From: Sambucus nigra | Lineage: Eukaryota > Streptophyta > Magnoliopsida > Dipsacales > Adoxaceae | Assembly: GCA_949130495.1 (NCBI GenBank) | Contig: OX422208.1 | Coordinates: forward strand, 693,051,702 to 693,115,701 | DNA length: 64,000 nucleotides | Reading direction: 5' to 3' | Shown: one piece after another, positions 1-12,137 of the stretch | Position numbering within the stretch: position 1 is the stretch's first letter | Layout: each line of letters opens with the position of its first letter | Program-made: the position numbers and the translations under genes | Notes under the pieces: generated by a model | What the model was told of the DNA's origin: nothing | Seen by the model: the letters and a program-made list of their open reading frames with translations, nothing else | The model's database searches: none

Positions 1-480
1 GAAGATCATCTTGCCAAAAGAAAGATCATGGACCCGTCATGACAATTAATGATGGAATTTATAGTGGCAAAAAAGGGCGACCCAATATAATAGGAGTATT
101 AGTTGGGTTGAGTTCATGAATGTCTAAGATGATGAAATCCACTGGGTAGTAAAAGTCAGAAACTTTCACCAAAACATATTGAAGTATTCCTTTAGGCACT
201 TTCACGAAACGGTCAGCAAGTTAAAGAGTAACCTATATAGGCTTCATATTTTGTAAAACTAACTCAAGATAAAGGGAGTAAGGTAACAAATTAACACTGA
301 CCCCCAGATCAAGTAAAGCCCGAGTAGTGAATTGTCCCCTAACATGTAAGAGATAGTTGGACGACCAGGGTCTTTGTACTTCATAACACCGTTCTCATGG
401 ATAAGGGATGTGGCTTGCTCAGTGAGAAGGCATTACGAGGCACATTTGTTCGACACTTAATAATGCAAAAGTCCTTCAAG
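1..480 (-). pseudogene. Aspartic protease of gypsy element W, partial
   Basis: The minus strand, with frame changes, reads FTTRALLDLGVSVNLLPYSL near 330-270 and then [20 protein letters not shown] near 100-40. These are the start and end of a retroviral-type protease, with the flap and C-terminal ILGRPF motif. The usual D-[ST]-G triad appears as DLG, so the active site is altered by one residue. The frame continues towards the left edge, where RT would be expected. The protein would cleave the gag-pol polyprotein in an intact element. Here it is broken by at least two frameshifts and stops. Confidence 0.65.
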
Positions 481-559
481 AATTTGGAATATGAGTGAAC
501 TTGTTGAATCGCGGTGAGGAATGAAATTTTAATGTGAAAAATCTGAAATACTTCCCTGA

Positions 560-2240
560 TTTCATCAAATTATTGGGCTTTCTTTGTTAGAGCCAATCTA
601 TGAGGGAAGGTTATTTTGGGCATATGGTCAGTGGTGGGATTATTAGGTTTTGACGCATTATTTTTTAGTGGATTTAATAATTTGGAGAACCTTAAGGATA
701 AGATCTGATGGGCATGGGAGGATAGATGGGTTTTGCACTTCACGGAGAATTGCAACACCATTGTTAACTTGTTTTTCCCAATCTAAGAGTTGTCACCGCT
801 TTCATATCCGCTTGGTAAGTGGGTGGAGTGGAAGTGGATCCAACCTCATAAGACAAATCATTGCCTTTGCCTTAGGGTTATCAATGGGTTGACTCAAGAA
901 TTGACCTTTCTCTCGCTGAGACTCAAATTGGTTGAGACGCTGCTCAAGCCTTTTTATGTCCTGACTCTGGGTCATGATAAATTGAGTGAGAAGATTTTAA
1001 AGAGATGATGGGTATGATTGGGCTCATGCTGAGAATTCAGATGTGGTGAATACTCATATGAGGGAGGGGGAACAACAGCAATTTGATTATTGTTAGTGGA
1101 TGGTTCTTCGCAGGGGACAAAGTATGATGGATGGTGTTATTGATGGTATGGAGAATGGTGGTTCTGGATGAAAAGGGCGATGTTGCCTTGGTGGGTTTTC
1201 TTGAAACCCAAGGGGACCACCAACATTTTATTGTGGGTATGATAGAGTGAGGTTGTTGTCGTACTTATAAAAAAATAGGTATACTTCATCTTGCTGTTAT
1301 TGTAAGTAAATGGCAGGGGAGCGATTTTCCTAGTGATATCAAAATCACACGCTTGGGGAATGGTGTGTTCGGGATCATCCTGCATGAGGGGGCATAAATG
1401 AGATAAAGGATCACGACTTAAGCATACACTATAAGAAAAAGTACCAAACTCATTGACATTGATCACGTGTTTAGAGATAGAAACATATTGTTGCATAGAA
1501 CAACTGAGAACATCAACGGTATTAGTCAAATAGTGTGAGCTATGCAAAAAAGTTTTAAAATCGGGATCATTTTTTTAACTCAGAAGTGTTCACTACACAC
1601 GGTGGCTCAGATCGTAAAAACTCATTGGTTCCCTCCCAATCTTGGGAGTCATCGCCTAATTCTAGGAGAAAATTTTAAGCGGGAGTGGGAGTTAAGTGCA
1701 TGAACTTCCCTTTATGCATGGATTCAATCATGGTTTGTGAAGCAAGAATAAGACCATTGTAAAAACTTTGGACTAAGCGACTTTTCTCGAGACCGTGATG
1801 TGGACAACTATTAATATAACCTTGGAAAAGACCCCATGCTTCACAAATATTTTTGGTTGGCTTTTGACGAAAATCTTCGATGGCTTAGCGCATTTCATTA
1901 CTTTTGCTCATGGGATAAAACTTGGACATGAACTTCTTCACAAGTTGTTCCCATGTATGGATAGAAACCAGTGGCAATGAATGTAGACACATGGATGAAT
2001 TATTGTGGAGAGAAAATAGTTTTTTCATCTAAGTTTTGATTTTTAAAGGCAACGCACATAGTGATTTTTTTTGTAAGTGAGTACAGACTCATGTTCAAGG
2101 CTATGGAAATTGGGTGACATTGAAATGGTCTTGGGGAAAATTTTAAATTGCACAACTGGGGTGGGCAAAAGAACGATACCGAAAGGTGGGCTGGCCATAA
2201 TCGGGGCAAAATAATCCCTCAAAGCACGTTCGTCGACCAT
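560..2240 (-). pseudogene. Gag of Athila-like gypsy element, decayed
   Basis: I start at the ATG at 2240 (MVDERALRDYFAP) because conserved gag sequence begins there; the open frame runs further upstream to 2408 without recognisable content. The frame shifts near 2050. Good gag sequence continues at 1980-1690 on the minus strand (HTWEQLVKKFMSKFYPMSKS, then IEDFRQKPTKNICEAWGLF), with a stop where a glutamine is expected. A nucleocapsid-like segment near 1420-1390 reads SRDPLSHLCPLMQDDPE, but the first part of the CCHC knuckle is degraded. The gag tail at 600-570 reads FPHRLALTKKAQ. This is a capsid-forming retrotransposon protein, no longer translatable as one chain. Confidence 0.7.
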
Positions 2241-2410
2241 GGTGGGTGGGGTAGTGGGAGAACTAGGAGTCTTAGAGGGGAAAAAACATAAATCGAAGAT
2301 ATGAGGCGTAAGATCAATGAGGAGGACACAATCTCCTAAGAGGGAATTGGATGATGGAGCATTAGGGGAGCGTGTTAAGTGATGATCAATATGTTGCCAA
2401 TTTGGCATAA

Positions 2411-3100
2411 AAGGAATAATTTTGTAATTTTTTAAATGTTTTGAGGAAGAGAAAAAAGAAAAATATTTTTGGATTTTTGATACAGGAAAGAGAAAAAAAA
2501 TATATTTTTGGATTTTTGGAAAATGGGAAAGAAAATGAAAAATATTTTTGGATTTTTGATAAATGGGAATATTAGATGTTAAGAAAAATGGAAAATGTTT
2601 TTGGAGTTTTGGGTTGTTTTAAGAAAAATGAAAAATATTCTTAGAATATTTTTGGAAAAACGGAGCGATGGACTCGCATTTGAAAACCAAATGAGAGAGC
2701 GTAAAATTGGCTACGTAAAGAACAAATTAGGCACGTACAAGCAAGGGAGAATTATTTAACTAGAACATAGCTAATTTATTATCTTCAATTAAGTGAGTGG
2801 GTAATCAAATTTTAATTAATCCGTGGGCAAGAAAAATATAAAGCCTTTAGAAGTTGCCTTCTAAAAAGTGTCCTACTTTCTTCTCAAAAGAACAAGAGGC
2901 TTACTAGTTAAGGCTCACCACACAAGCTACTATAATGATCGACTATTTGGTACCACACTGGGGAAAGCACAAACCCGTTTACTACGGCCTCACTTAAAAT
3001 CCAGTTTCCCTAGACAGTGGTCTTAAGAAAGTCGATCGAAGATTAGCAAGGGTGGAAAGGACTCACTAGAGTATCCTACGAGTGTCTCATTCCAAAAGGT
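2411..3100. other. Non-coding leader or LTR region of W
   Basis: No gene is visible. At 2420-2660 a theme close to 'gaaaaatatttttggattttt' recurs several times at roughly 50-70 base spacing, a degenerate AT-rich tandem pattern. The rest should be the untranslated leader or LTR of W, since it precedes the gag start on the minus strand. I could not find a convincing PBS. Confidence 0.4.
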
Positions 3101-3105
3101 TCCTA
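3101..3105. repeat. Left TSD of X (TCCTA)
   Basis: TCCTA here matches 18213-18217 exactly and lies immediately outside the two LTR ends. Five bases is the usual copia TSD length. The match also gives a sensible continuous W sequence if X is removed. Confidence 0.65.
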
Positions 3106-5077
3106 AAAAAGTACCACTTAAGTTTTTTAATTCTAGATTAAACAGTGTAAATGGCTCTGAACAATTTTTTGAAGAAACTTTTTTCTTGAAACAAACAGTT
3201 AACACAAGATGTGTAAAAAGAAATTATGAATGAGATATTTCAGGTATTATGTAGACAAGTTTTGAAAACCAGAACTAAAATAGTTTTAAATCAGCATGCC
3301 AATAGAAAGTGATGAGAGGAAGATTAAGTACTCAAGTGCATAAAGATTTTTAACATGGTAAAACCCCACTCAATTGGGGAAACATCCACGGAGGTCTCTA
3401 TACCTCAAAACAAATATCCCCTAAAATAGAGTAATAGATTACAAACTATATAACAATCTAAACACACAATCAGACCTAATTTAAGTTCAGAAAATATACC
3501 AGCTCCTCTGGATTATTCTGACTTCTCCCAAGGCTCTGATGTTGAAGATGTTCTCTCAGCTTTGTAACTCTACTCCTTTTAGCTTTACATCGACTCTTAA
3601 AGTCCAAAATCTCTCTACCAACACGTTTTAGTTTTGTAGTGTGAAAGTGTTGTGATGTGATGTGCCTAACACATGCATGCAACTCACACACACTTATTAC
3701 AGACATAATGAGTATCAAATTACAAACAGATTTCTAATATGTAACAGAAATTTCCTAAATCAGTTTTATCGAAACTCTCAGACTTTTTGATCTTTATATT
3801 TTATCCGAAGATCAAGAGGGAAGCCTGTTATATAAAAGAGCCATGATCCTAGACACTTTCTTTATTCGAAAATATAGAGATATTTCATAAAATATGATAT
3901 ATATGAAAGTGTAAATCCCCAATTAAGATCTCAAAATAGATTTAAGTCTGGATATTCTCATAAACTGAAATCAGAAATGATTTTGTTGGTTTAGGTTTTG
4001 AAAGCAACATAAACGTATAAAAACAACCAACAAAATAAAGATTTCTCGAAAGAAGAAATCAAAATCAGTAAAATCTATGTGATATGTATCATAAAGTATC
4101 AAATCTCAACTTTCTATGAAAGAAAATGAGATTAGAACTACGTGACTTAGTTGGACAAGAGATTAAGAACTAGAGAGGATGGATCTTCTCAAATCTCAAA
4201 CTAACTCGACTTTCATAAGGGTTTTTTGGTGAAAATTTGTTCAGAGTTGGGTTAGGGTTTTATTTCTCTCTCTCTCTCTCTCTCTTCTCTTTTTTTTTTC
4301 TTTTTTTTCACTTAGAGGTGAAATTGATCCAAAGATTATTAACGTTTGCACATATGAGTCCTTTTCATACTAGATCATGGAAGGCTCTGGAAGAATGAAG
4401 AAAATAAACGATCATGATTGAATACAAATGATCGAAGTAAATCTAATGACTGGCGATGCACCGCTTTTAAACACACTCTGATTGGTTCAAAGGATTAACA
4501 CATGGGTCGCTTTAGAAGACATGCAGACCATTGATAAAAATTATCCAACGATGTAACTAAGGTCTCTGATATGTGAGGTAACGAAAACACAAATCTAGTC
4601 GTTATAATACCAACACGTGTAAGGCTAAGATTAACTGAAAGAAGCATGTTTCTAATGATGAAAGAATTCAATTTTCCCCCACAATATTATCTAGATCTGC
4701 CGGATTCTACCCAATCTAAATTGTAAGAACATATGCAAATTATAAAAAAAACCCAAAGCATTATAAAATCCAATTTTAAATGTTTAAAAATTATTTTTAA
4801 AATACCAAAAATTATTTAAAATATCCCAAAAATTGTGAAAAATCATTTCAATGGGATTTAACTCACACACATCCATATTATGAAGAATGTAACACATAAA
4901 TGCAATCCTAGGTGAATGTGTTAGTGATCTACCTTTAGGAACTATAGAGGAATTCAAATGTAGAGCCTGAAGGCATTTTGGTAGACAAGGATATGACTCA
5001 ATTTTGTCACTATTTCCAAACTAGATGAACACCTATATAATATAGACTCAAGTGGTTCAAAGATACAGGGTGCTTCA
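3106..5077 (-). repeat. 3' LTR of copia element X
   Basis: This repeats 10946-18212 (minus Y) along its length. Read on the minus strand it starts TGAAGCACCC directly after the PPT. At the other end, the TG (CA on the minus strand) expected from the 5' copy is missing, and the run AAAAAGTACC abuts TCCTA directly. A minus-strand TATATAA at about 3830 is a possible promoter. Around 3481-3600 I count roughly a dozen differences from the matching 120 bases of the other LTR, so the insertion is not recent. Confidence 0.88.
4265..4310. repeat. (CT)n microsatellite and T-run inside X LTR
   Basis: A run of CT repeats followed by a T-run. The matching run in the other LTR is at 12105-12130, so the microsatellite predates insertion of X. 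Confidence 0.9.
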
Positions 5078-5090
5078 ATCTCCCCCTTTG
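5078..5090 (-). promoter_or_regulatory. Polypurine tract of X
   Basis: On the minus strand the sequence CAAAGGGGGAGAT stands directly before the LTR start TGAAGCACC. This is where plus-strand DNA synthesis is primed in LTR retrotransposons. A G-rich AAAGGGGGAGA tract is typical of Sireviruses. Confidence 0.85.
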
Positions 5091-5394
5091 AAAATATGAG
5101 TCAAAATCTCCTTTGCATCATCGAGGACTCGTAGGGATACAAAAGAAATAAGAAAAACCTATTCCTATACAAAAATTCTATCTACCCAATATCCTAGAAA
5201 AAGAAAATTACAAACTCAACTAGTTACAGACTAATACCCTATCAAAATTCTAATGTAAATGGAGGTACTGATTCATGCAAATGAGATAACTAAGATCAAT
5301 CTTTTTAGTTAAGAATACTTTAAGATTGTCCACGTAGACTGAAATTTCTTCCCCATTTTATCTCAAATGGACAAAGGGCAAAGAAAACAAGTAT

Positions 5395-6860
5395 GAAACA
5401 ATACATCATTATTCTGCCATAACCATACCAATTGATTTGCACAAAGATTCAAATGGAAAATAATCCAGTGGTTTAGTAAATAAGTCAGCTAGTTGCAATT
5501 CAGTAGGTAGGTAACTAATTTCTAACTCCGTAGATTCAACTCACTCGCGTATGAAATGATATCTAATTTTAATATGTTTAGTACGAGAGTGCTGAACTGG
5601 ATTTTTAGTAATATTAATCTCACTTTGATTATCATAATAGAGATGTAACTGATGTTCACTTATACCATAATCTTTCATAATTTGCTTTGGCCAAGGTAAT
5701 TGAGCACAACAACTTCCTGCGACAATATATTCAGATTCGGCAGTGGACAGGGAAATGCAGTTTTGTTTCTTACTACTCCATCCTACCAAATTGTTAGCAA
5801 TATAACACGCTCCTGAAGTACTCTTACTATCATCAAAACACCAAGCCCATTGACATTAATGTATCCTACTATAGTACTAGAAGTGTCTTTAGTGTACCAA
5901 AGTCCTAAATTTAAAGTGCCTTTAATGTATTTGATAATTCTAAATTTAGAGCGCCTTTAATGTATTTGATAATTTTTTTTAATGCATAATAAGTGACTCT
6001 CTTTGGGATTGTTTTGATATCGAGCACACACACAAACAGAGTACATGATATCAGGACGGGAGGCAGTAAGGTAAAGTAGGCTTCCTATTATGCTACGACA
6101 GAAGTAATCATAGGAGTCCTAGCTTCTTTTGCTGTTTCTAAGCCAAATTTCTTGACAATCTCTAAAGCATATTTGGATTGTGATACAAATAAGCCATCTA
6201 AATTTGCTTAACTTGGAGTCCTAGGAAGAATTGTAACTCCCCTATAAGTGACATATATAATTCCTTATGCATAATGTCAGAAAATGTTTTGACATCTTTA
6301 GGGGAGGTAGATCCAAAAATTATATCGTCTACATATACTTGGGTTATGGTAATGTTTCTGTCAAAATGTTTGACAAAGAGAGTTTGATTATTCCCTCCTC
6401 ATTTAAAACCATTTTTTAGAAGGAAGGTAGATAGACGTTCATACCAAACTCTAGGAGCTTGTTTTAACCCATAAAGAGCTTTCTTAAGCCGATAGACCTA
6501 ATTTGGATGATGAGGGTCAATGAACCCTTTGGGTTGTTCTACATAGGTATCCTCAGTCAAGATGCCATTAAGATAAGAAGATTTAACATCCATTTGATAT
6601 AGTGTGAAATGCAAATGACAAGCTATTGCAAAAAGTAAGCGAACAGACTCGAGGTGAGTGACAGGTGTAAAAGTTTCCTCGAAATCTATTCCTTCAATCC
6701 GAGAGTAGCCCTGGGCAACTAATCTAGCCTTATTTCGAATAATCATCCCATATTCCTTTGTTTTATTTTTGAAAATCCAACGTGTACCGATAACCCTTTT
6801 ATTTTCAGGTCGGGGTACAAGATACCATACATCATGTATGACAAATTGAAGAAGTTACTC
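5395..6860 (-). pseudogene. Reverse transcriptase and RNase H of copia element X
   Basis: Read on the minus strand. RT starts near 6790 with WIFKNK, then KARLVAQGYSRIEGIDFEET, FTPVTHLESVRLLFAIACH and YQMDVKSSYLNG. The catalytic YVDD is intact near 6337-6326 (QVYVDDIIFGS). The chain then passes through stops and frameshifts. RNase H is readable at about 5860-5541 (GWSSKKQNCISLSTAESEYI, then YYDNQSEINITKNPVQHSRT), followed by the typical tail LADLFTKPL near 5470. Together these copy the element RNA into DNA inside virus-like particles. At least one TAG interrupts the palm region before YVDD. The strong copia RT signature makes the identity secure. Confidence 0.9.
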
Positions 6861-6999
6861 CTGCATAACACTTATCCACAATGGGTCATTCAGTGCTTCA
6901 TTAACATTCTTTGGTTCTATAAGAGAAACAAAGCATGCATAATGAGCAAGAGTACGTAATTGGGATCTTATATGAACCGAGATAATAGGATTATTATCT

Positions 7000-8325
7000 A
7001 CACTATCTAAAGGATGATCTTTGGAAACCTAGTTAAGCACTTTAGGGATCTCAATTGGTAAGGACTCATCTATCTTTGGAGAATTATAATTTAAAAGGTT
7101 TTTAGATTCATCCACTATAGTTGGTCCTTTGATCTTACTTTCTACAGTAGTGTCACTTACAACGACATGAATGGATTCCATCACGGTTTTGGTACGAAGA
7201 TTATAGACACGGTAGGCTCTACTATTTGGAGAGTATCCTAAGAAAATAGCTTTATCTCCTCTAGTTTCAAATTTTGATAGATGTTCTCTGCCCTTACAGA
7301 CATAACAAGTGCTACCAAAGGTTCTAAAGTATTTTAGGTTAGGTTCTTTCCATACCACAGCTCATAGGATGTTTGTTTAGTATTTGTCCTTAGATAAACT
7401 CAATTGATTATGTGACAGGCTATACGAATGGATTCTACCCAGAAATATTTAGGTAGGTTCTTCGCATGAATCATAACACGAGCCATTTCTTGAAGAGTGC
7501 GATTTATAATCTCAATAATTCCATAATGTTGAGATGTCTTAGGGGCACTAAATTCATGTTTTTAACCATTATAGTCACAGTATTCGATGACACCCGAATC
7601 TATGAATTATCCTCCTCTATCACTACGAATTCTATCTACTTGGGAGTCCTTTTCATTTTCTTTACGAACTAAGGTTTTTAAAAACTTACGAAAAGTATAT
7701 GACTTGTGTTTTAAAAAGGCAACCCAGGTAAATCGAGTGAATTCATCAACCGTAACTAAGATATAACTGTTGCCACAAAGAGTAACAGTACGAGAAGGAC
7801 CCATTAGGTCCATATGAACGAGTTCTAGAGGTTTAGTGGATATAACTTCTTTTACATTCTTGTGGGGAGCCTTAATAATTTTTCCTTCTTGACAGGGACC
7901 ACATATGATGTTTGAAATTGGTTTGATCTTAGGAAGACCTCTAACTATCTCTTAGGAGCAAAATTTACTAAGATTGTCACAATTAATGTGACCCAACCTA
8001 TTATGCCATATATCATTGTCATCCATTATGGTAATGTTACAATCCTCGGTACTTGGATTGACTGTGTAACAGTTATCTGGAGTACGGAGTCCTGTAATAA
8101 TGTAGTCACCTTTGTCATTTAAAATTTTACAATTATTCTTTGAAAATGTGACAATATGGTTGGAGTCATAAAACTGTGATATACTTTGTAAATTAGCTTT
8201 AAGACCTTTTACCAAGAGAACATCCTTGAGAATGGTTAATCCTTCTTTATGGAGTGTTCCTTTACCAATGGTCTGGGCTGATACACCATCTCCAAACAAG
8301 ACTTTTCCTCCGGAGAAGTTAGTTT
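7000..8325 (-). pseudogene. Integrase of copia element X
   Basis: The zinc-binding N-terminus reads WHNRLGHINCDNLSKFC near 8010-7960, with the second Cys pair as CGPCQEGK near 7910-7880. The core begins MDLMGPSRTVTLCGNSYILV at 7813, giving the first catalytic Asp. RIRSDRGG near 7620 gives the second. QHYGIIEIINRTLQEMARVM near 7540-7480 gives the Glu. The three catalytic positions are therefore still visible, although a stop follows the first zinc motif and the frame shifts after the second Asp. The C-terminal part continues to 7029 (YVCKGREHLSKFETRGDKAI). The enzyme would insert X cDNA into the genome. The MDLMGPSRT start and the order protease-integrase-RT place X in copia, Sirevirus group. 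Confidence 0.9.
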
Positions 8326-8420
8326 AGTTTTAAAAGTTTGGAATCATCCTCACTCATACGTTTGGAACATCCAGAGACTAAATCCCATCCAGATGCAGTG
8401 TGTTCATCTTTAAAAGCACT
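8326..8420 (-). pseudogene. Protease active-site segment of X, catalytic Asp lost
   Basis: The minus strand reads SGWDLVSGCSKRMSEDDSK. This is the copia protease site, in which the segment before SGCS normally carries the catalytic Asp. Here the codon at 8378-8376 is GTC (Val), so the Asp is gone. An IWVRKDD segment precedes it at about 8480-8460. Confidence 0.75.
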
Positions 8421-8429
8421 GATCATAAT

Positions 8430-9460
8430 GTTGCACTTCATCTGGGGTAATAGATCATCTTTTCTGACCCAAATTGCTCTAGTTTTAAATTTGCGCTTAT
8501 TATCTCATATTTGATAAAACTTGCGAGCTTCTATTTTTTCTTTAAAAGATTTTTGCGCAGGTTTATGAGTATTATAGACAATTTGAACAATTGGTTTAGA
8601 AAATAATCTAAAATTCCTTCTAGTTATTGGCCTTTTAGTATTAGTCCTTCTGTCCCTATTTTGATAGTTAGAATTTTTGTCTGGATGTCTAGGAAGGGCA
8701 TAATTGTTTCGGCTTCTCCTAGAACAGTTGAAGTTATGATAAACAGGAGAGTTATAGACCAGATTATATAGATGTTAGGAGTAGTAACCATCAAGGGAAT
8801 GTCCATAGACATCACAATAAGAGCAGTAAAGATGGCAAGTAGAAATCATAACTTTTGTAAAATTGTTAATCCAAGGCTTGTCTGGGTTTTGAGCTCTAGT
8901 CTTGTTCCTAGGTGGCACAGGATGAAATGATGAATCAACTTGTCTAATAGGGGCAGACGTATTTAGCCTTATGTTTAACATTATGCTTAGAGTTACTTGA
9001 TTCACCAATTTCTAACTTTTATTATTTTGAGTCAAAATCATTTTTCAAAGTTTGAAAATCTGAACAAGTTTCAACAGGTCTTTTGCCACCAGAGACAAAC
9101 TTGATAGTTTTAAAAGATTTTATTTGCTTGGAATTGTTGGGGCAAAAGCCTATTCCATTTCTGTCATCAGAATTGGTCTTACTTTCAGCAATACAGTCTT
9201 TAAAACATTTAGAGTTATTTTTAAATTTAGCAAAATTTTTGAAGACTGTTGATTCTTTTCTTTTGTTTGATCCAATTCTAACAATGTTCCTTTGCATTTA
9301 TATTCTAGAATTTCATTTGAATCAGACAACTCTTTCAGTTTTTTTCAAAATTTTTAGTTTTATTATCACGAGTTAGACATTGAGAAGTGTACTCTTCAGC
9401 ATTCTATTTGATCATATGACTTAGGGTTTCTATCTACTAGGTAAGATCTTTGATAATCTT
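8430..9460 (-). pseudogene. Gag C-terminus and gag-pol linker of X
   Basis: A low-complexity, Lys- and Asn-rich minus-strand frame, broken several times. Recognisable pieces are SKTNSDDRNGIGF near 9180-9140 and a late Cys/His segment CSYCDVYGHSLDGYY near 8830-8780, which resembles a second zinc knuckle. Sirevirus gag proteins are long and have such an extension after the first knuckle. No separate gene is likely. Confidence 0.6.
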
Positions 9461-10870
9461 TTAAAGTTTAGTGCTTTTCTTGAGAGTTTTTGTATACACT
9501 GTGTGAATGTCAGGAAGGTCCTCATTATCAGAGTCACTATGTGTACAGTGTGCAGTGTCCCCTAGTGATTCTTTTTTAGGACCCACACACCCATTGACAT
9601 CAATAATAGAGCTTTCTCTTTGACTCGCACACACCGTGTTTGAAGAATTGCCAACATTCTTAAGTAACAAAGCAGAAAAATCAGTAGGAATAACATCATT
9701 TAACATAGCATGATCAGGTTCCTTATCATCAGTGTATATGATTTTAGCAAAGAAGGACATACAAGGGTCATAAGTATTAGATGACTCAGGTTCATCATTT
9801 TTGAATTCACTTGAGTCATCCCAAGTCTTACACGAGTTTGCTCTAGTATTGTTGTTCTTATTCAAATTAACTCTACAGTCACTGGCTAAGTGTCGTAACT
9901 TGCCACATCTATAGCATTTAGTGTTCTTAAGGGCTCTACTGGGTTTATTGTCAAGTCTTTTCTCATGAGGCCTATTATTAGAGTTGTTTAGGTAGGTAGG
10001 TTTGCCTTGACTATTTGCAATTTTATTTATGAATTTCATAATTTTCTTGAAATGTTTAGATGTTAAGGCAATCTGGTTATCCAAGCTCTCTAAATTACAG
10101 TCCTCATCAGAATCTAAGTCAATTTCAAGCAAGTGACATTCAGGTTTAGTCAACTTAGAGGGAAAGACAATATTGGAGGAAGACTATTTCTTATGGGTTT
10201 ATATTAATTGCTTTTTAAACTCTAGTTCCATTTCCACAGTTCTTAGCTTGCTACTTAGGAGTTCAGGGGTAAGGTTTTGATCATTCATCTCCTTAATTGC
10301 ATAGTGCTTATTGTCAATGTTTTTTGGTAGTGACCTTAGAATTTTAGAGACAATTTCTTTACAATCATAGATTATCCCATTAGCATGCAACTTAGTCACT
10401 ATGTCTGTCAGCTTAATGTAAAAGTCATCAAATGACTCAGTCTCAGTCATGACTAACGTGTTGTACTACTGGATTAATATTTGGGTGTTAACATCTTTAA
10501 CACGTATGTCTCTTTCATGTGTAGTCACTAAGGTGTCCCATGCTTCCTTAGAGGTAGTATCGAAAGATATTCTCTTGAATTCATGGTTATTGATAAACAT
10601 GAACATAATATTTTTGCCTTTGTTATTATTATGGTAAGTTTGTTTCTCTTCTTTAATGAATTCACTTAGCAACTTTCTAATCCTCACAGTACTTCCTTCA
10701 GTAGTTAGTTTAGTAGAAAAAGTATAACCATTTTCAATAGCATCCCAGACATCATCTCCCAATGTCCCTTGGATGAAAGCAACCATCCTCACTTTCCAGT
10801 AAGGGAAGTTGGTTCCAACAAAGAGTGGGGACCTGGACATGTTACCTAATCTCTCAAATTTATCATCCAT
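9461..10870 (-). pseudogene. Gag of copia element X
   Basis: The start at 10870 (MDDKFERLGNMSRSPLFVGT) lies about 60 bases downstream of the PBS, as expected. The capsid region continues with YWKVRMVAFIQ, then TSKEAWDTLVTTHERDIRVK, and after a stop near 10463 with ESFDDFYIKLTDIVTKLHAN. A further stop or shift occurs near 10199. The last open stretch (10153-9461) carries the zinc knuckle CYRCGKLRHLASDC, a full CX2CX4HX4C, near 9925-9880. An acidic Ser/Asp-rich tail follows. Gag forms the particle and packages RNA. Two or three disabling changes interrupt it, but spacing and motifs are otherwise normal for a plant copia gag. Confidence 0.88.
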
Positions 10871-10932
10871 AGTTAGTTTTGAGAAAACAATTTTAGAAAC
10901 TCAAGATCTAAAAGAATTTTGTAAAACTAATG

Positions 10933-10944
10933 CTCTGATACCAA
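10933..10944 (-). promoter_or_regulatory. Primer-binding site of X (initiator tRNA-Met)
   Basis: The minus strand reads TGGTATCAGAGC, complementary to the 3' end of plant initiator Met tRNA. It is separated by AT from the end of the 5' LTR at 10946. This fixes the element's orientation. Confidence 0.9.
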
Positions 10945-12105
10945 TTGAAAAAGTACCAGTTAAGTTGTTTAATTCAAGATTAAACAGTCTAAATGGCTCC
11001 GAACAGTTTTTTTGAAGAAACTATTTTCTTAAAACAAACAGCTAACACAAGATGTGTATAAAAAGAATTATGAACGAGATCTTTAGGTATTATGTATCCA
11101 AGTTTTGAAAACCAAAACTAAAATAATTTTAAATCAGCACGCCAATATAAAGGGATGAGATGAAGATTAAGTACGCAAGTGCATACGATTTTAACGTGGT
11201 AAAACCCTACCCAATTGAGGAAACATCCACAGAGGTCTCTATACCTCAAATAAAAAATCCACTAAAATTGAGTAACATATTACAAACTATTTAATAATCT
11301 AAACACACAATCAGACCTAATCTAAGTTCAGAAATTATACCAACTCCTTGGATTCTTCTGACTTCTTCCAAGGCTCTGATGTTGTAGATGTTCTCTCAGC
11401 CTTGTAACTACACCCCTTTTAGCTTTACGTCGACTCTTAAAGTTCAAAATCTCTCTATCAACACGTTTTAGTGTTGTAGTGTGAAAGTGTTATGATGTGA
11501 TGTGCCTAAAACATGCATGCAACTCACACACACTTATTACAGACAGAATGAATATCAAATTACTAACAAATTTCTAATATGCAATAGAAATTTCCAAAAT
11601 CAGTTTGATCAAAACTCTCAGACTTTTTGATCTTTATATTTTATTCGAAGATTAAGAGGGAATCTTGCTATATAAAAGAGCCAAGATCCTAGACACTTTC
11701 TTTATTCAAAAATATAGAGATATTTTATAAAATGTGAAATATATGAAAGTGTAAATCTCCAATCAAGATCTCAAAATAGATCTAAGTTTGGATATTCTCA
11801 GAAACTGAAATGAGAAATGATTTTGTTGGTTTAGGTTTTGAAAGAAACATAAACATTTTAAAGACAGACAACAAAATAAAGATTTCTCGAAAGAAGAAAT
11901 CAAACTCAGTAAAATCTACGTGATATGTATCACAAACTATCAAATCTCAACTTTCTATGAAAGAAAATGAGATTAAAACTACGTGACTTAGTTGGACAAG
12001 AGATTAAGAACTAGAGAGGACGAATCTTCTCAAATATCAAACTAACTGAACTCTCAGAAGGGTTTTCTAGTAAAAATTTGGCCGGAGTTAGGTTAGGGTT
12101 TTATT

Positions 12106-12137
<32 letters not shown>

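Larger units (their letters stand above)
1..3100 (-). mobile_element. Athila-like Ty3/gypsy element W, gag-protease part (pol is off the window)
   Basis: On the minus strand this stretch encodes a decayed gypsy gag followed by protease, reading towards coordinate 1, so RT and integrase should lie to the left of the window. The upstream part of W is interrupted at 3101-3105 by copia element X. W sequence resumes at 18213, where the same five bases TCCTA recur. I could not place its LTR ends or primer-binding site. The gag type, which starts RALRDYFAP and has a long linker before protease, is the one I associate with the Athila group. That is family recognition and not a search result. Confidence 0.75.

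Noticed and set aside
9083..9376. Plus-strand open frame of 97 codons
   Set aside because: It lies opposite the gag-pol linker of X and has no recognisable content; a shadow of the minus-strand polyprotein.
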